Source of the DNA: Smittium culicis
Lineage: Eukaryota > Kickxellomycota > Harpellomycetes > Harpellales > Legeriomycetaceae
Length of the DNA: 10,945 nucleotides
Reading direction: 5' to 3'
NCBI GenBank assembly: GCA_001970855.1
Contig: LSSN01003123.1
Coordinates: forward strand, 1-10,945
This document shows, in pieces, positions 1 through 7,276 of this stretch. The translations under genes were made by a program, and so were the position numbers. The notes under the pieces were generated by a model. It made no database searches and had not been told where the DNA came from. It was given only the letters and a program-made list of their open reading frames with translations. Positions within the stretch are counted from its first letter, which is position 1; each line of letters opens with the position of its first letter.

Positions 1-203
1 AATCTTAAATTTAAACAACAAAAATTAGTTGGCTAAATCTAGATAAAATATTTTATTATTGGAAAGTTGTAACATCAAATTCAATAAAATTTATACTTTA
101 TATCTATTTAATTACTAATCATTAGGGCGACGAATATTGGAACGGCCGAAACTTATTATTAGCGAGTCTATTAAAAAAATTTTATAATTTACATCAAAAA
201 ATT
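1..203. other. AT-rich non-coding, nothing recognised
   Basis: No frame on either strand stays open beyond chance length and I see no RNA gene. A small GC-richer patch near 125-165 (gcgacgaatattggaacggccg) stands out from the AT-rich background but matches nothing I recognise. The stretch may be the interior of an element whose right end lies at 348. Confidence 0.4.
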
Positions 204-348
204 CCTTTTATTCGCGGACTTTTCAAGCACAAATTTTTCACAAGAACATATTAACATAATTATGCTGTAATCAGAGCATAGCTTGAACCTTGTTATTCGC
301 GAGAACTTTTATAAAAAAAAAGATCGCGAATAACGAGGGATACCTGTA
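204..348. mobile_element. pogo/Tigger-like element end(s) with an ATTCGCG hairpin
   Basis: Read on the minus strand from 348, the sequence is TA, then CAGGTATCCCTCG, then TTATTCGCGATC. A CAG terminus next to a TA target, followed by a CTCGTTATTCGCG-like core, resembles terminal repeats of pogo/Tigger elements in the Tc1/mariner superfamily. The same core occurs on the plus strand at 288-302 and forms 15-bp arms with 324-338 (one mismatch, G-T in RNA) around a 21-nt loop. A third, weaker copy of the core (CCTTTTATTCGCGG) starts at 204. The last outer bases of the TIR are not repeated at 281-288, so this may be a fold-back end, a nested pair of ends, or one end of an element starting left of the window. 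No transposase is visible here. The family call is an inference from terminal sequence. Confidence 0.45.
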
Positions 349-663
349 ATATTTAAAAACGGAGGAACCTGAACGAAGGGTACATTTTAGAAGTAATGAA
401 GGTACAGTGCGTAACATTTCAACTACTCTTATTTACAATTAAAATAAAATAGTAGAAAATATATGGACGGAAAAACCAAATTTCTTTTTCGTTCATACAA
501 TAAATTTAATTACTTAATGCGATCATTCTTATAGTATTATTCATTCTTTTTTTCCTAATTTTTTTAACTTGATTAATGTCACAATATTATGTATGCAGTA
601 GGCCCTCAGGGATTTTTGGTTTTAAATCTTTTTTAGATTATATACTATTTTTAGTTTATACTT
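349..663. other. AT-rich non-coding, nothing recognised
   Basis: I see no supportable open frame, RNA gene or inverted repeat here. It separates the pogo-like end from the first TTAA MITE. Confidence 0.4.
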
Positions 664-859
664 TTAACCCTTTCCGCCCAAAACTCCTACAAAAAATCAA
701 ATTTATTGATTTGTTTATGATTTGTAAGCAAATTTATTATTTGCTGCTATAGTACGATTTACCAATATTTTTAAGACCTCTGAATTATAGTATTTTTAAT
801 GAGCTAAGCTGGCTACATTTGGCAGATCAAAAAGAGTCTTCCGCCCGTGAAAAGGCTAA
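664..859 (+). mobile_element. TTAA MITE copy A (piggyBac-type), near complete
   Basis: This 196-bp copy starts TTAACCCTTTCCGCCC and ends CCGCCCGTGAAAAGGCTAA, so the left TTAA is intact and the right one has decayed to CTAA. Inside, it shares with copies D, F and H an early ATTGATTTGTTTATG stretch, a small palindrome (AGCAAATTTATTATTTGCT), the TAAGACCTC block and a GGCTACATTTGG block, in the same order and spacing. TTAA target duplications with CCC-starting terminal repeats are the known signature of piggyBac elements. The copy has no coding capacity, so it is non-autonomous. Divergence from other copies is clearly higher than in copy H. Confidence 0.75.
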
Positions 860-921
860 AAAATTAAAATTTAAAATAAAACCCTTTTAAAAAAATGTAG
901 CTATTTTTTAAAATAATATTG

Positions 922-1130
922 TTTATTCTTTCTTGTTTTATTAGCATATTATTGTCTACATAATATCGCCAGCTGCGTTCAATAAAATTATTTCAATTCC
1001 GGGACGCCTATAATAATTAGTTTGTTGATGAATACCAGAAAATGATAAATTCGCTTTTGAACTACAATTGTATCGACAAATAAATTGCTTTACATTTTGA
1101 AAGATAAGTGGTAAAGACGTAAAAAGGTGC
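922..1130 (-). mobile_element. TTAA MITE copy B, strongly degraded, reverse orientation
   Basis: The best-preserved part is 963-1002 (GCCAGCTGCGTTCAATAAAA, then AATTCCGG), which matches the GCCAACTGCGTTCAATAAAA to AATTCCG block of intact copy H. The sequence at 1038-1059 resembles the internal palindrome of the family, read in reverse. The outer limits are weak: TTTATTCTTTC at 922 aligns with the terminal TTAACCCTTTC, and the far end near 1130 is only a faint match. A 70-codon open frame on the minus strand (956-1168) reads through this copy, its C-terminus being the MITE sequence itself, so I treat that frame as chance. Confidence 0.5.
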
Positions 1131-1313
1131 TCCCTTAGTTCAGAGTCTTTCAAATTTCTAGTCTCCATTAGTTCTGAGAAACAGAAATTTTTTGTTAGAT
1201 TAACTATGACAGGTCATAGAGAATCGTATATGTATATGATCTCATTTTTTCATTAATTTTTTGTATAAAGTAAAGTTCCTATATTTTCGGCTAACTATGT
1301 AAATTATGAGGTA

Positions 1314-1447
1314 TTAACCGTTTCACGGGTAAAGGACTATTTTCGATCAATCAAATATAGCCAACTGTGCTCAAGAAAAACAATTAAATTCTGCGACATT
1401 ATTATATGATTAGATATTTTGAATTACCAGCAAATAATAAACTTGCC
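1314..1447 (-). mobile_element. TTAA MITE copy C, partial, reverse orientation
   Basis: The copy starts TTAACCGTTTCACGGG, then GACTATTTTCGATCAATC and AAATATAGCCAACTG, matching the plus-strand start of copy H. It continues to AGCAAATAATAAACTTGC at 1429-1447, the reversed internal palindrome. Beyond that the similarity fades, and no second TTAA with a CCCTTTC repeat is found at the expected distance near 1510. It is therefore a copy with its far third lost or decayed. No coding content. Confidence 0.65.
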
Positions 1448-1508
1448 ACTACAGTAAAACCTTAGATTAAGTTACTGTTATTCTTACGCCATTTTGCAAT
1501 AATGCCCT

Positions 1509-1533
1509 CTAAAATGGTAATTTGCCATTTTAG
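1509..1533. repeat. Perfect 9-bp hairpin followed by a T run
   Basis: CTAAAATGG (1509-1517) and CCATTTTAG (1525-1533) are perfect inverted arms around a 7-nt loop. A T run follows at 1535-1540. In bacteria this would look like an intrinsic terminator, but there is no gene upstream on either strand and the context is eukaryotic. It lies where the lost end of MITE copy C should be, so it may be a rearrangement scar. Confidence 0.4.
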
Positions 1534-1595
1534 TTTTTTAATGTTAAAAATAGCTTGCAATACACCATATGCAAATTAACTAAAAAAAAAAAAGG

Positions 1596-1793
1596 TTAAC
1601 ACTTTCCTGCCCATCACTCATAAAAAATACAAATTTATTTATTCGTTATTGATTTATAAGCAAATTTATTATTTGCTATTACTTTTGAAATATACCAACA
1701 TTTCTTAAGACCTCGGAATTAAGTTACTCCAATTGAAAATAGTTAGTTATATCCATTAGTTCAAAAATAGCCTACTGCTCGTGAAAGGGTTAA
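1596..1793 (+). mobile_element. TTAA MITE copy D, full length
   Basis: This 198-bp copy runs from TTAACACTTTCCTGCCC to CTGCTCGTGAAAGGGTTAA with TTAA on both sides (1596-1599 and 1790-1793). The left end has CAC in place of the family's CCC, a variant shared with copy F. The internal palindrome and the TAAGACCTCGG block are in place. Its right TTAA also serves as the left TTAA of copy E, so the two are fused end to end over one target site. Confidence 0.75.
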
Positions 1794-1897
1794 CCCTTTC
1801 GCGTCAAGCACTCTTTAAAAAAATTAATTATTTGATTCGTTTATGATTCGTAAGTAAATTTAATATTTGCTTTTGTTATGCAATACACCAACATTAC
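1790..1897 (+). mobile_element. TTAA MITE copy E, left half only
   Basis: The copy starts at the TTAA shared with copy D (TTAACCCTTTCGCGTC), follows the family through the AAGCACTCTTT block, the TTTATGATTCGTAAG block and ATACACCAACATT, and then stops exactly where copy F begins. The right half (TAAGACCTCGG to the terminal repeat) is not found after copy F, so this is not a simple insertion of F into E. A deletion or unequal exchange between neighbouring copies would explain it. Confidence 0.65.
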
Positions 1898-2095
1898 TTT
1901 ACACTTTCCTGCCCAACACTCTTTAAAAAAAATCAATTTATTGACTCGTTTATGATTTATAAGTAAATTTATTATTTGGTATTATCATACTATATACCAA
2001 TAATTTTTAAGACCTCGGAATTAAAGTATTTTTATTGAATGCTGTTGGCTATATCTGGTGGGTCAAAAATAGTTAACTGTTCGTGAAAGGCTTAA
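1898..2095 (+). mobile_element. TTAA MITE copy F, full length
   Basis: This 198-bp copy starts TTTACACTTTCCTGCCC (left TTAA decayed to TTTA) and ends GTTCGTGAAAGGCTTAA. It shares the CACTTTCCTGCCC variant with copy D and keeps the CACTCTTTAAAAAAAATC, TTTATGATTTATAAG, TAAGACCTCGGAATTAAAG and GTTGGCTATATCTGG blocks. Its right TTAA (2092-2095) is also the left TTAA of end fragment G. Confidence 0.75.
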
Positions 2096-2126
2096 CCCTT
2101 TCAGCGGCGGTATGTCATTTTTGTCC
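2092..2126 (-). mobile_element. TTAA MITE end fragment G, reverse orientation
   Basis: TTAACCCTTTCAGCGGCGG followed by TATGTCATTTTTGTCC resembles the plus-strand start of reverse-oriented copy H (TTAACCCTTTCCCGCGCGG, then TAGACTATTTTTGGACC). Similarity is limited to this terminal stretch. The following sequence (AAGATTTTGCATTAGCGCGAGG) does not match the family, so G is either a truncated end or the end of a related element with a different interior. Confidence 0.5.
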
Positions 2127-2159
2127 ATTTTAAGATTTTGCATTAGCGCGAGGTAATTC

Positions 2160-2870
2160 AAAAAAAGCCTACTAATTTTTTTTATTATTATTAATTTAGA
2201 AACACTATTCGCTTAAATTTTATTTAATTTTATACTCCAGTTTAAAAAGAATTTTTTTTTTTTTTTTAATGGTGAATTTATTGATAAAAGTACATACTAT
2301 TAAAAAAAACAGTTTAAAAAGCAAATCAAATAATTATTGAATTAGTCAATAAAAAATCAGTAAATAAAATATAAAAAAGCTTTACTAGATATTGGAGAAT
2401 TTCAATAACTCGCCAAGATAATTACATCCATAGAAAAAAAATATGTCCAAAAATTCTCCTGGATAAAAATGCTGAGGCTATAAAAATCAAATCATAACGC
2501 ATGTATAAAAGTTAGATATGAATAGAATACATTTTGCATTTCAAGATGTTTTAGCCGTAAAACTTTGAAAAAACAAGATATTGTTTAAAATAACTTTTTA
2601 ATTATATATTAATGCCATAATGAATGACAAAACTATGTATAGCTATACATATAATTGGCCTATATATTATTTAAATTTAATAAATCAATAGAATATAACT
2701 TTAAAATTAAAAAATATATAGATAGTTATGAAATAAAATAGTTTTTAGATGATAATTTGGATTCAAGATAAATTCAAAAAAATGCAAATTTAAATTTAAT
2801 GCAATAAAAATCCAAGGTTTGAACAAAATGATATAACTAAATAAAAAAATAATGGTAACTATAAAAATAT
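2160..2870. other. AT-rich non-coding with a T16 run
   Basis: A run of about 16 T lies at 2252-2267. Otherwise I see only AT-rich sequence with no open frame beyond chance, no terminal repeats and no RNA gene. A right end matching fragment G is not present. Confidence 0.4.
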
Positions 2871-3148
2871 ATACTAATATACTTTATATCATGTTTTCAA
2901 TCTGATATTTTTAGTGGAGCACCAGATTTTTTTGCATTAACGCTCCAGGTTGGCACTTTTTTGGGCCAACCATTGTAATAATTATCGTACACTCTTAGAA
3001 TTTATACTAATATATTTTATATCGCTGTTTTTAACCTGATAATTTTAGTGGAGACGCAGATTTTTTTACGTTAACGTTCAAGGTTGGCGCTTTTCTAAAG
3101 CATCTATTTGATCAATTATATTATACTCTTAGGATTTATACTAATATG
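2871..3148. repeat. Tandem repeat, two 133-134-bp units plus a stub
   Basis: Unit 1 starts at 2871, unit 2 at 3004 and a third start at 3138, each beginning ATACTAATAT. The two full units share, in order, TTTTATATC-like, CTGAT, TTTTAGTGGAG, CAGATTTTTTT, TTAACG, AGGTTGGC and ACTCTTAG blocks. The third unit is abandoned after about 11 bases. Unit 1 contains two back-to-back inverted repeats, TGGAGC/GCTCCA (2915-2920 and 2942-2947) and GGTTGGC/GCCAACC (2948-2954 and 2965-2971). The second hairpin is lost in unit 2. MITE copy H lies just beyond the stub. The unit is unlike the MITEs and I do not recognise it. Confidence 0.8.
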
Positions 3149-3156
3149 CGGGATTC

Positions 3157-3353
3157 TTAACCCTTTCCCGCGCGGTAGACTATTTTTGGACCACCAAATA
3201 TAGCCAACTGCGTTCAATAAAAATTGATTAATTCCGATAATATAAGAATTATTGGTATAATGTAAGACATTAGCAAATAATAAACTTGCTTATAATTCAC
3301 TAACGAATCATTAAATTAAACTTTTTTAAGAGTGTTGGACGGGAAAGGGTTAA
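3157..3353 (-). mobile_element. TTAA MITE copy H, intact reference copy, reverse orientation
   Basis: This 197-bp copy has perfect TTAA on both sides (3157-3160 and 3350-3353) and matching terminal repeats: TTAACCCTTTCCCG on the left and CGGGAAAGGGTTAA on the right, 14 bp each including TTAA. In the family orientation the interior reads TCCAACACTCTT, the AGCAAGTTTATTATTTGCT palindrome, ATACCAATAATTCTTA, CGGAATTAATC, TTATTGAACGCAGTTGGC and TGGTCCAAAAATAGTC. TTAA with CCC-starting ends indicates piggyBac-type mobilisation. Its perfect ends suggest it is the youngest copy here. It encodes nothing and must have been moved by a transposase supplied in trans. Confidence 0.85.
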
Positions 3354-4684
3354 CGAAGAGAGCTCTTTGTTGCAATGGTTAATTAGTTGATTGTTTGATT
3401 AATCGAACAAAGCCAATAAATTTATAAATTGATTATGAAGCGATATTATTGACTAAAGAAAAAGGCATTCCTTTTTTTCTTTAGAAAATCACTGATTTTA
3501 TTGGTTCAAATTTGCGAACTAAGCTTATTTTTTTGTGGGAAATCTTAAGAGCAGGAAAGATTAAAATAAAGGCTATAAAAAAAAGAAATTGAGAAAACTG
3601 AAAAAGTTCAGATACTAAGTCAAAGGCTTGAATATTGATTAAAGCTAGTAATACTAAATTAGTAAAGAGTACTATACGCAGAGTTAGTTTTTTTCTTGAA
3701 TCCAAAAAAAAAAAAAGAATCTAGAGTTTTAAATATTATTTGCATTGAATTTCGATTTATTCTTATAAATTTAATAAAAAGAAGGTCTATTCAGCTTTAA
3801 TTCTATACTAAATGCAGTCTTCGATAATTAAAAAAGTTTTAAACATCATAATGAAATATAATAATATTTGCTAGTGAGTTTTTTTATGGAACTGTATTTA
3901 ATTATGATTTGTACTAGAGCTTTTCATTTTTTTTCCTTTTAATATAGTGTTACCATCTAAATTTAATACCGTTATAAAAACTTTTCTATATTGACTATTA
4001 TGCTCTACAGCTAAAAGATATGATAAATTTGAGAATATTAAGTTATAATCACAACACTATTAAATAAATTTGGCAGTTATTTAATTACTTTTTAATCATA
4101 ACTAATATACTCATTACTTGAAAAAAAAGATCACTTTCTATATTCTAAATATTTTATAAATTTCTTTTATTTACTCGCATGCTTTAACACGTATTAAGAT
4201 ATAATTTTTTTCCCCAAAGCAATAAATTAGCCTTTTTTATATAATTATAATACAAAATTTAAAACACACTCGTTTTCAAGATTTTTCTCTTGCAGAATTA
4301 TAAGTTTTCTATATATATTGATACTAAATTACATATAGAAAACTATAATGTAAAATAAAACTTTAAAATAGCATATTATAAATTTATGTTTTTATTAAAA
4401 GGGTGTTTAATATTATATAGTGGCTAAATTTATTTTCTATATTACTTTTTCACCTTAAAAAGGGAGGAGTTGAATGGACTCTAATTAGAATTAGTTAATA
4501 AATTAGCATGTGCAAACCTCGATGAATAAAAAAAGAATATAAATTTTATTCTGATATCTGATACCTGTTATCTAATAAATAAAACTAAATCAAAATGTAA
4601 AGTTTTTTTGGATTTATTGGCTTCAATTGATTTTTTCGATTTTTTTTTGGGTTTATATATAATTATTCTTATAAACTGGAAGAA
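3354..4684. other. AT-rich non-coding region
   Basis: I find no gene in these 1.3 kb. The longest open stretch, on the minus strand at 3481-3705, lacks an ATG start and is of chance length for this composition. The only structured site is the hairpin at 4297-4349. Confidence 0.4.
4297..4349. repeat. Hairpin with 17-18-bp arms
   Basis: ATTATAAGTTTTCTATAT (4297-4314) and ATATAGAAAACTATAAT (4333-4349) are inverted copies with one extra base in the left arm, around an 18-nt loop. It could be a remnant of a short fold-back element or a cruciform-prone site. No target duplication is evident. Confidence 0.55.
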
Positions 4685-6043
4685 TTAGTATGTTATGTGA
4701 CATAAAACTCTCTTTTTGTGCACTGTATGAAATTTGGGACCCATGATTACACATTCATTGGGGCTAATGCTTGGTGCAGAAGGTGCGAATCTATCATTTC
4801 TAACATCTTTGGTAATTTTTAGCCTAAAATTTTTTGGCTCATAGTCTCTTGATGGCATAGTACTAATAGGTCATACCATTACATAATTATTATGCTAAAA
4901 ATGATAAATAATTCTTAAAACCATCAATGCTCAATGTATATTTGTATCCCTCTTTTTGCCGTAAGATCAAAATTTTTTGTTCTAAAAATCCCAATGAGAT
5001 CATTGATGGATTAATATCCATTATGGGTTCAGATTTATAGAATCTTTTTCAAAGAACGCATAAGTTTACATTGACGTAGCTTTTTCTGTGGTTTTCTAAA
5101 AAATAATTTAAAAAGAAATTTTTTCTTGGGAATGACTCCTGCAGTGCTTTCATCACTGCATAGAGAAATTCACTGTTTCTAAAGTGAGGACCGGAATCGC
5201 TCCATAAGTAAGTGTTTTTAAAAATAGCAAAATCGGGAGATTTCAGTAGCTTGGATAGACATCTATGAACATAAACAGGGCCGTTAATGAGATTTTGTGG
5301 AAAATAGATATATTCTCTCCTCTTAAAATGCCCATTAGACTTATATACAACTATAAAACATAAGTCTGAAATCTGAACCCTGCTATAAAAAACACCCGAT
5401 GATTCCACGGATAACTCATAAATCTTATAATTATCTTTGAAATCATAAATTAGAATACACGAATCTTTACCTAAATTCCCTTCTAAGCTGGTGAATCGTC
5501 CCCTCTGTTCGTCGACCAAAATTTTGTGATCCTTAAAATCTTGGTACGTCTTCATAAGTTTTCATGCGCTCTCTGAGACTATTCCATAATTTGAAACTCC
5601 GATCGGCACATATTTTCTATTTTTGTCTGTCTAACACACACCTTACACTTATCTGTTTTTTTGGTCGGTTTTTTGAAAATTTTTGGTCAGACATTGTAGA
5701 AAGTACTCAGTCCCAATTTCAAACCCGGATTTTCCTTTAATAGCTGATTATAGATATAACTCTTTGTCTGGGTTAAATACACCACCTGAGTTCCGAGACC
5801 GTTGATATCTTGATCAACTCTTCCTGTTATAGATCATGGCTGAGAGTAGAAGTGGAGATATGATTTTACTAAATCAACGACGGTTTGACCAACAGCAGAT
5901 CTTGATTTAGGAATGTGTCTCTGGTAATCGTCCAGAGTGAACTGATCTTCGATTGATCTTTGCTTCACAGTGTTGAACTGAGTTCTTGAAAACTCAAACC
6001 CGAAGCTATTAAGCTGAAACCGCGAAAATTCTGAAGATTCCAT
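4685..6043 (-). pseudogene. Broken DDE-type transposase gene, about 450 codons
   Basis: Reading down from an ATG at 6043, the N-terminal part (6043-5834) includes QRHIPKSRSAVGQTVVDLVK. After a TGA at 5834-5836 the same frame continues with a VYLTQTKSYIYNQLL segment and PGLKLGLSTFYNV, stops at 5687-5689, continues with FKKPTKKTDKCKVC (a Cys-x2-Cys pair), and stops at 5579-5581. The frame then changes to the longest open stretch (5555-5049, 168 codons from its own ATG). This has candidate catalytic residues D38 (LIYDFKDN), D120 (LWSDSGPHFRN) and E154 (YFLENHRKS), spaced D-81-D-33-E as in RNase H-fold transposases. After a TGA at 5049-5051 it runs on in frame to 4890, and a last piece (4858-4685) is in another frame. 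The usual glycine after the conserved histidine (HGK in relatives I recall) is R here. Four stops and at least two frame changes mean it is dead. I recognise the fold and motif order but cannot name the superfamily with confidence. Confidence 0.8.
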
Positions 6044-6181
6044 TGAATAATAGTCAATTTCTGATATCTGACAGTTGAAAAGCTTGTGTGGAGCTAATAA
6101 ATATTGATAATTACATTTATCATTTATAATTTATCATTTAATATCTATAAATGAAATGATGTTATTACCAATAGACCGTAG
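6044..6181. other. Flank upstream of the transposase pseudogene
   Basis: AT-rich sequence with short TTATCATTTATAATTTATCATTT repeats near 6117-6140. TTCTGATATCTGA at 6059-6071 also occurs at 4549-4561 on the other side of the pseudogene. Repeats of this length are expected by chance in AT-rich DNA, so I do not call it a target duplication. Confidence 0.35.
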
Positions 6182-6299
6182 TAACCTTGAATTGAATAGA
6201 GTATATTTTACAATGCATCCTATGACTCTGTTTGATATATTTTTACCAAAATCAATGAAACTCTTGCACATTCTGCTTTTCTCTATTCTATCAAGGTTA
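6182..6299. repeat. Inverted repeat, 19-20-bp arms, 118-bp span
   Basis: TAACCTTGAATTGAATAGAG (6182-6201) and CTCTATTCTATCAAGGTTA (6281-6299) are inverted copies differing by one indel and one base. They enclose about 80 bp. The pair lies upstream of the transposase pseudogene start at 6043. It could be a small fold-back element or remnant termini, but the span is too short to flank the pseudogene. A 70-codon minus-strand frame (6134-6346) crosses it and is most likely chance. Confidence 0.6.
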
Positions 6300-6435
6300 T
6301 AAAAACAGGACGGACTGCAATATCTAATAGCTTGTGTTATTGTCATTTTTTCCTACAGTAATATAAATAGTATAAATTTTTTTATTATTTACGATAATAG
6401 TGTATAATTGTCGCTGGTCTTTAAAAAAATTAGAA

Positions 6436-6462
6436 GTGATTGTAGTGATTGTAGTAATTGTT
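6436..6462. repeat. 9-bp minisatellite, three units
   Basis: GTGATTGTA at 6436-6444 and 6445-6453 is followed by the variant GTAATTGTT at 6454-6462. Confidence 0.8.
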
Positions 6463-6484
6463 TAATTTTATAATATTTTGATAT

Positions 6485-6503
6485 TGTGTGTGTGTGGGGG
6501 GGG
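6485..6503. repeat. (TG)6 microsatellite running into a G8 run
   Basis: Six TG dinucleotides are followed directly by eight G at 6496-6503. A G run this long is striking in such AT-rich sequence and is a likely site of length variation or sequencing error. Confidence 0.85.
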
Positions 6504-6614
6504 AGGTATCATTGATGGGCATGTATTCGCTTATATACTTTCAATACTGACTGTATTTAAGTATACATTTAGTGAACGTCAAACGCCACATTGTTACGTT
6601 TTAATTGTTTAATA

Positions 6615-6680
6615 TTTCGTACATTCTTATAGTGCTTCGTAGTTTCGTATACATTCTTAGTACATGGTACATTCTATTAC
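6615..6680. repeat. Degenerate direct repeats of a TCGTACATTCTTA motif
   Basis: TTCGTACATTCTTATAGT (about 6616), TTCGTATACATTCTTAGTA (about 6644) and GGTACATTCTATTA (about 6666) are imperfect direct copies spaced 22-28 bp apart. This looks like slippage-type duplication. No function can be inferred. Confidence 0.5.
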
Positions 6681-6998
6681 AGCTGAGTCAAGATTGTATA
6701 TACCAATTTTTTAAGTCTAATCATTCTTTATAGACATTCCTGCACTTTTACTGAAATTAAAATTCAATTTCAATATTTATTAGTAAATTTAAATTTTTAT
6801 GCTTTTTTAAAAATAGTTTTATTGGCAGGTTTTCTCATCTTTTGAAAAACTGGCGAAATTTGCTGATTCTATAATGCATACTTTCTAACTCCAATTCGAG
6901 ATATCTGATTATTAGAAGTTTTTTCTAGTTTAATTATTAGTTCAATATTTTTTTTTAGTTTTTCACGTTATTTTTGAATAAAAAAAATATTATCAGGA
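6681..6998. other. AT-rich non-coding, nothing recognised
   Basis: No open frame beyond chance, no terminal repeats and no RNA gene visible. Confidence 0.4.
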
Positions 6999-7276
6999 TA
7001 CTGGTAACCCTTACTATTCGCGAAAAATAAAAGCCAATTTGTACGCAATTTACAGAAGAACTATTAATATTCGTTCTAGTGTTATATTTTATATGTGTTT
7101 ATTTAGGGATGAGGGACATAATATATATTTATTAACTATGTTATAATATAATAATACTTGTGATTAGTAAAAGCTATATTAGTGGCTAATTACTTAATTA
7201 GGGATTAACCAATTTGCCCCTAACACTAGTATAAAATTTTGTCCAATAAAATTCGCGAACAATAATAGAATTAAGC
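6999..7276. mobile_element. Possible second pogo-like element, degraded
   Basis: TACTGGTAACCCTTACTATT followed by CGCGAA at 6999-7024 aligns base for base with most of the end at 324-348 read on the minus strand (TACAGGTATCCCTCGTTATT, then CGCGA). A reversed core, ATTCGCGAACAATAATAG, lies at 7251-7268 but without a recognisable CAG terminus, so the right limit is a guess. If real, this would be a non-autonomous element of about 280 bp with one decayed end. Confidence 0.3.

Noticed and set aside
956..1168. Minus-strand frame of 70 codons with an ATG
   Set aside because: It runs through degraded MITE copy B, and its C-terminal residues are simply the translated MITE sequence. Its length is within chance.
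1509..1540. Bacterial-type terminator (hairpin plus T run)
   Set aside because: There is no gene to terminate, and the rest of the window is eukaryotic transposon debris.
3481..3705. Minus-strand frame of 74 codons with two hydrophobic stretches, like a small membrane protein
   Set aside because: It begins at TTG and contains no ATG. A length near 75 codons is expected about twice by chance in a window this AT-rich, and T-rich codons give hydrophobic residues automatically.
4549..6071. TTCTGATATCTGA as a 13-bp direct repeat on both sides of the DDE pseudogene (4549-4561 and 6059-6071), a possible target duplication
   Set aside because: At this base composition more than ten 13-bp repeats are expected by chance in a window of this size, and no inverted termini lie next to the two copies.
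6134..6346. Minus-strand frame of 70 codons upstream of the DDE pseudogene
   Set aside because: It crosses the 118-bp inverted repeat, matches no part of the transposase motif order and is of chance length. An unrecognised N-terminal exon cannot be fully excluded.
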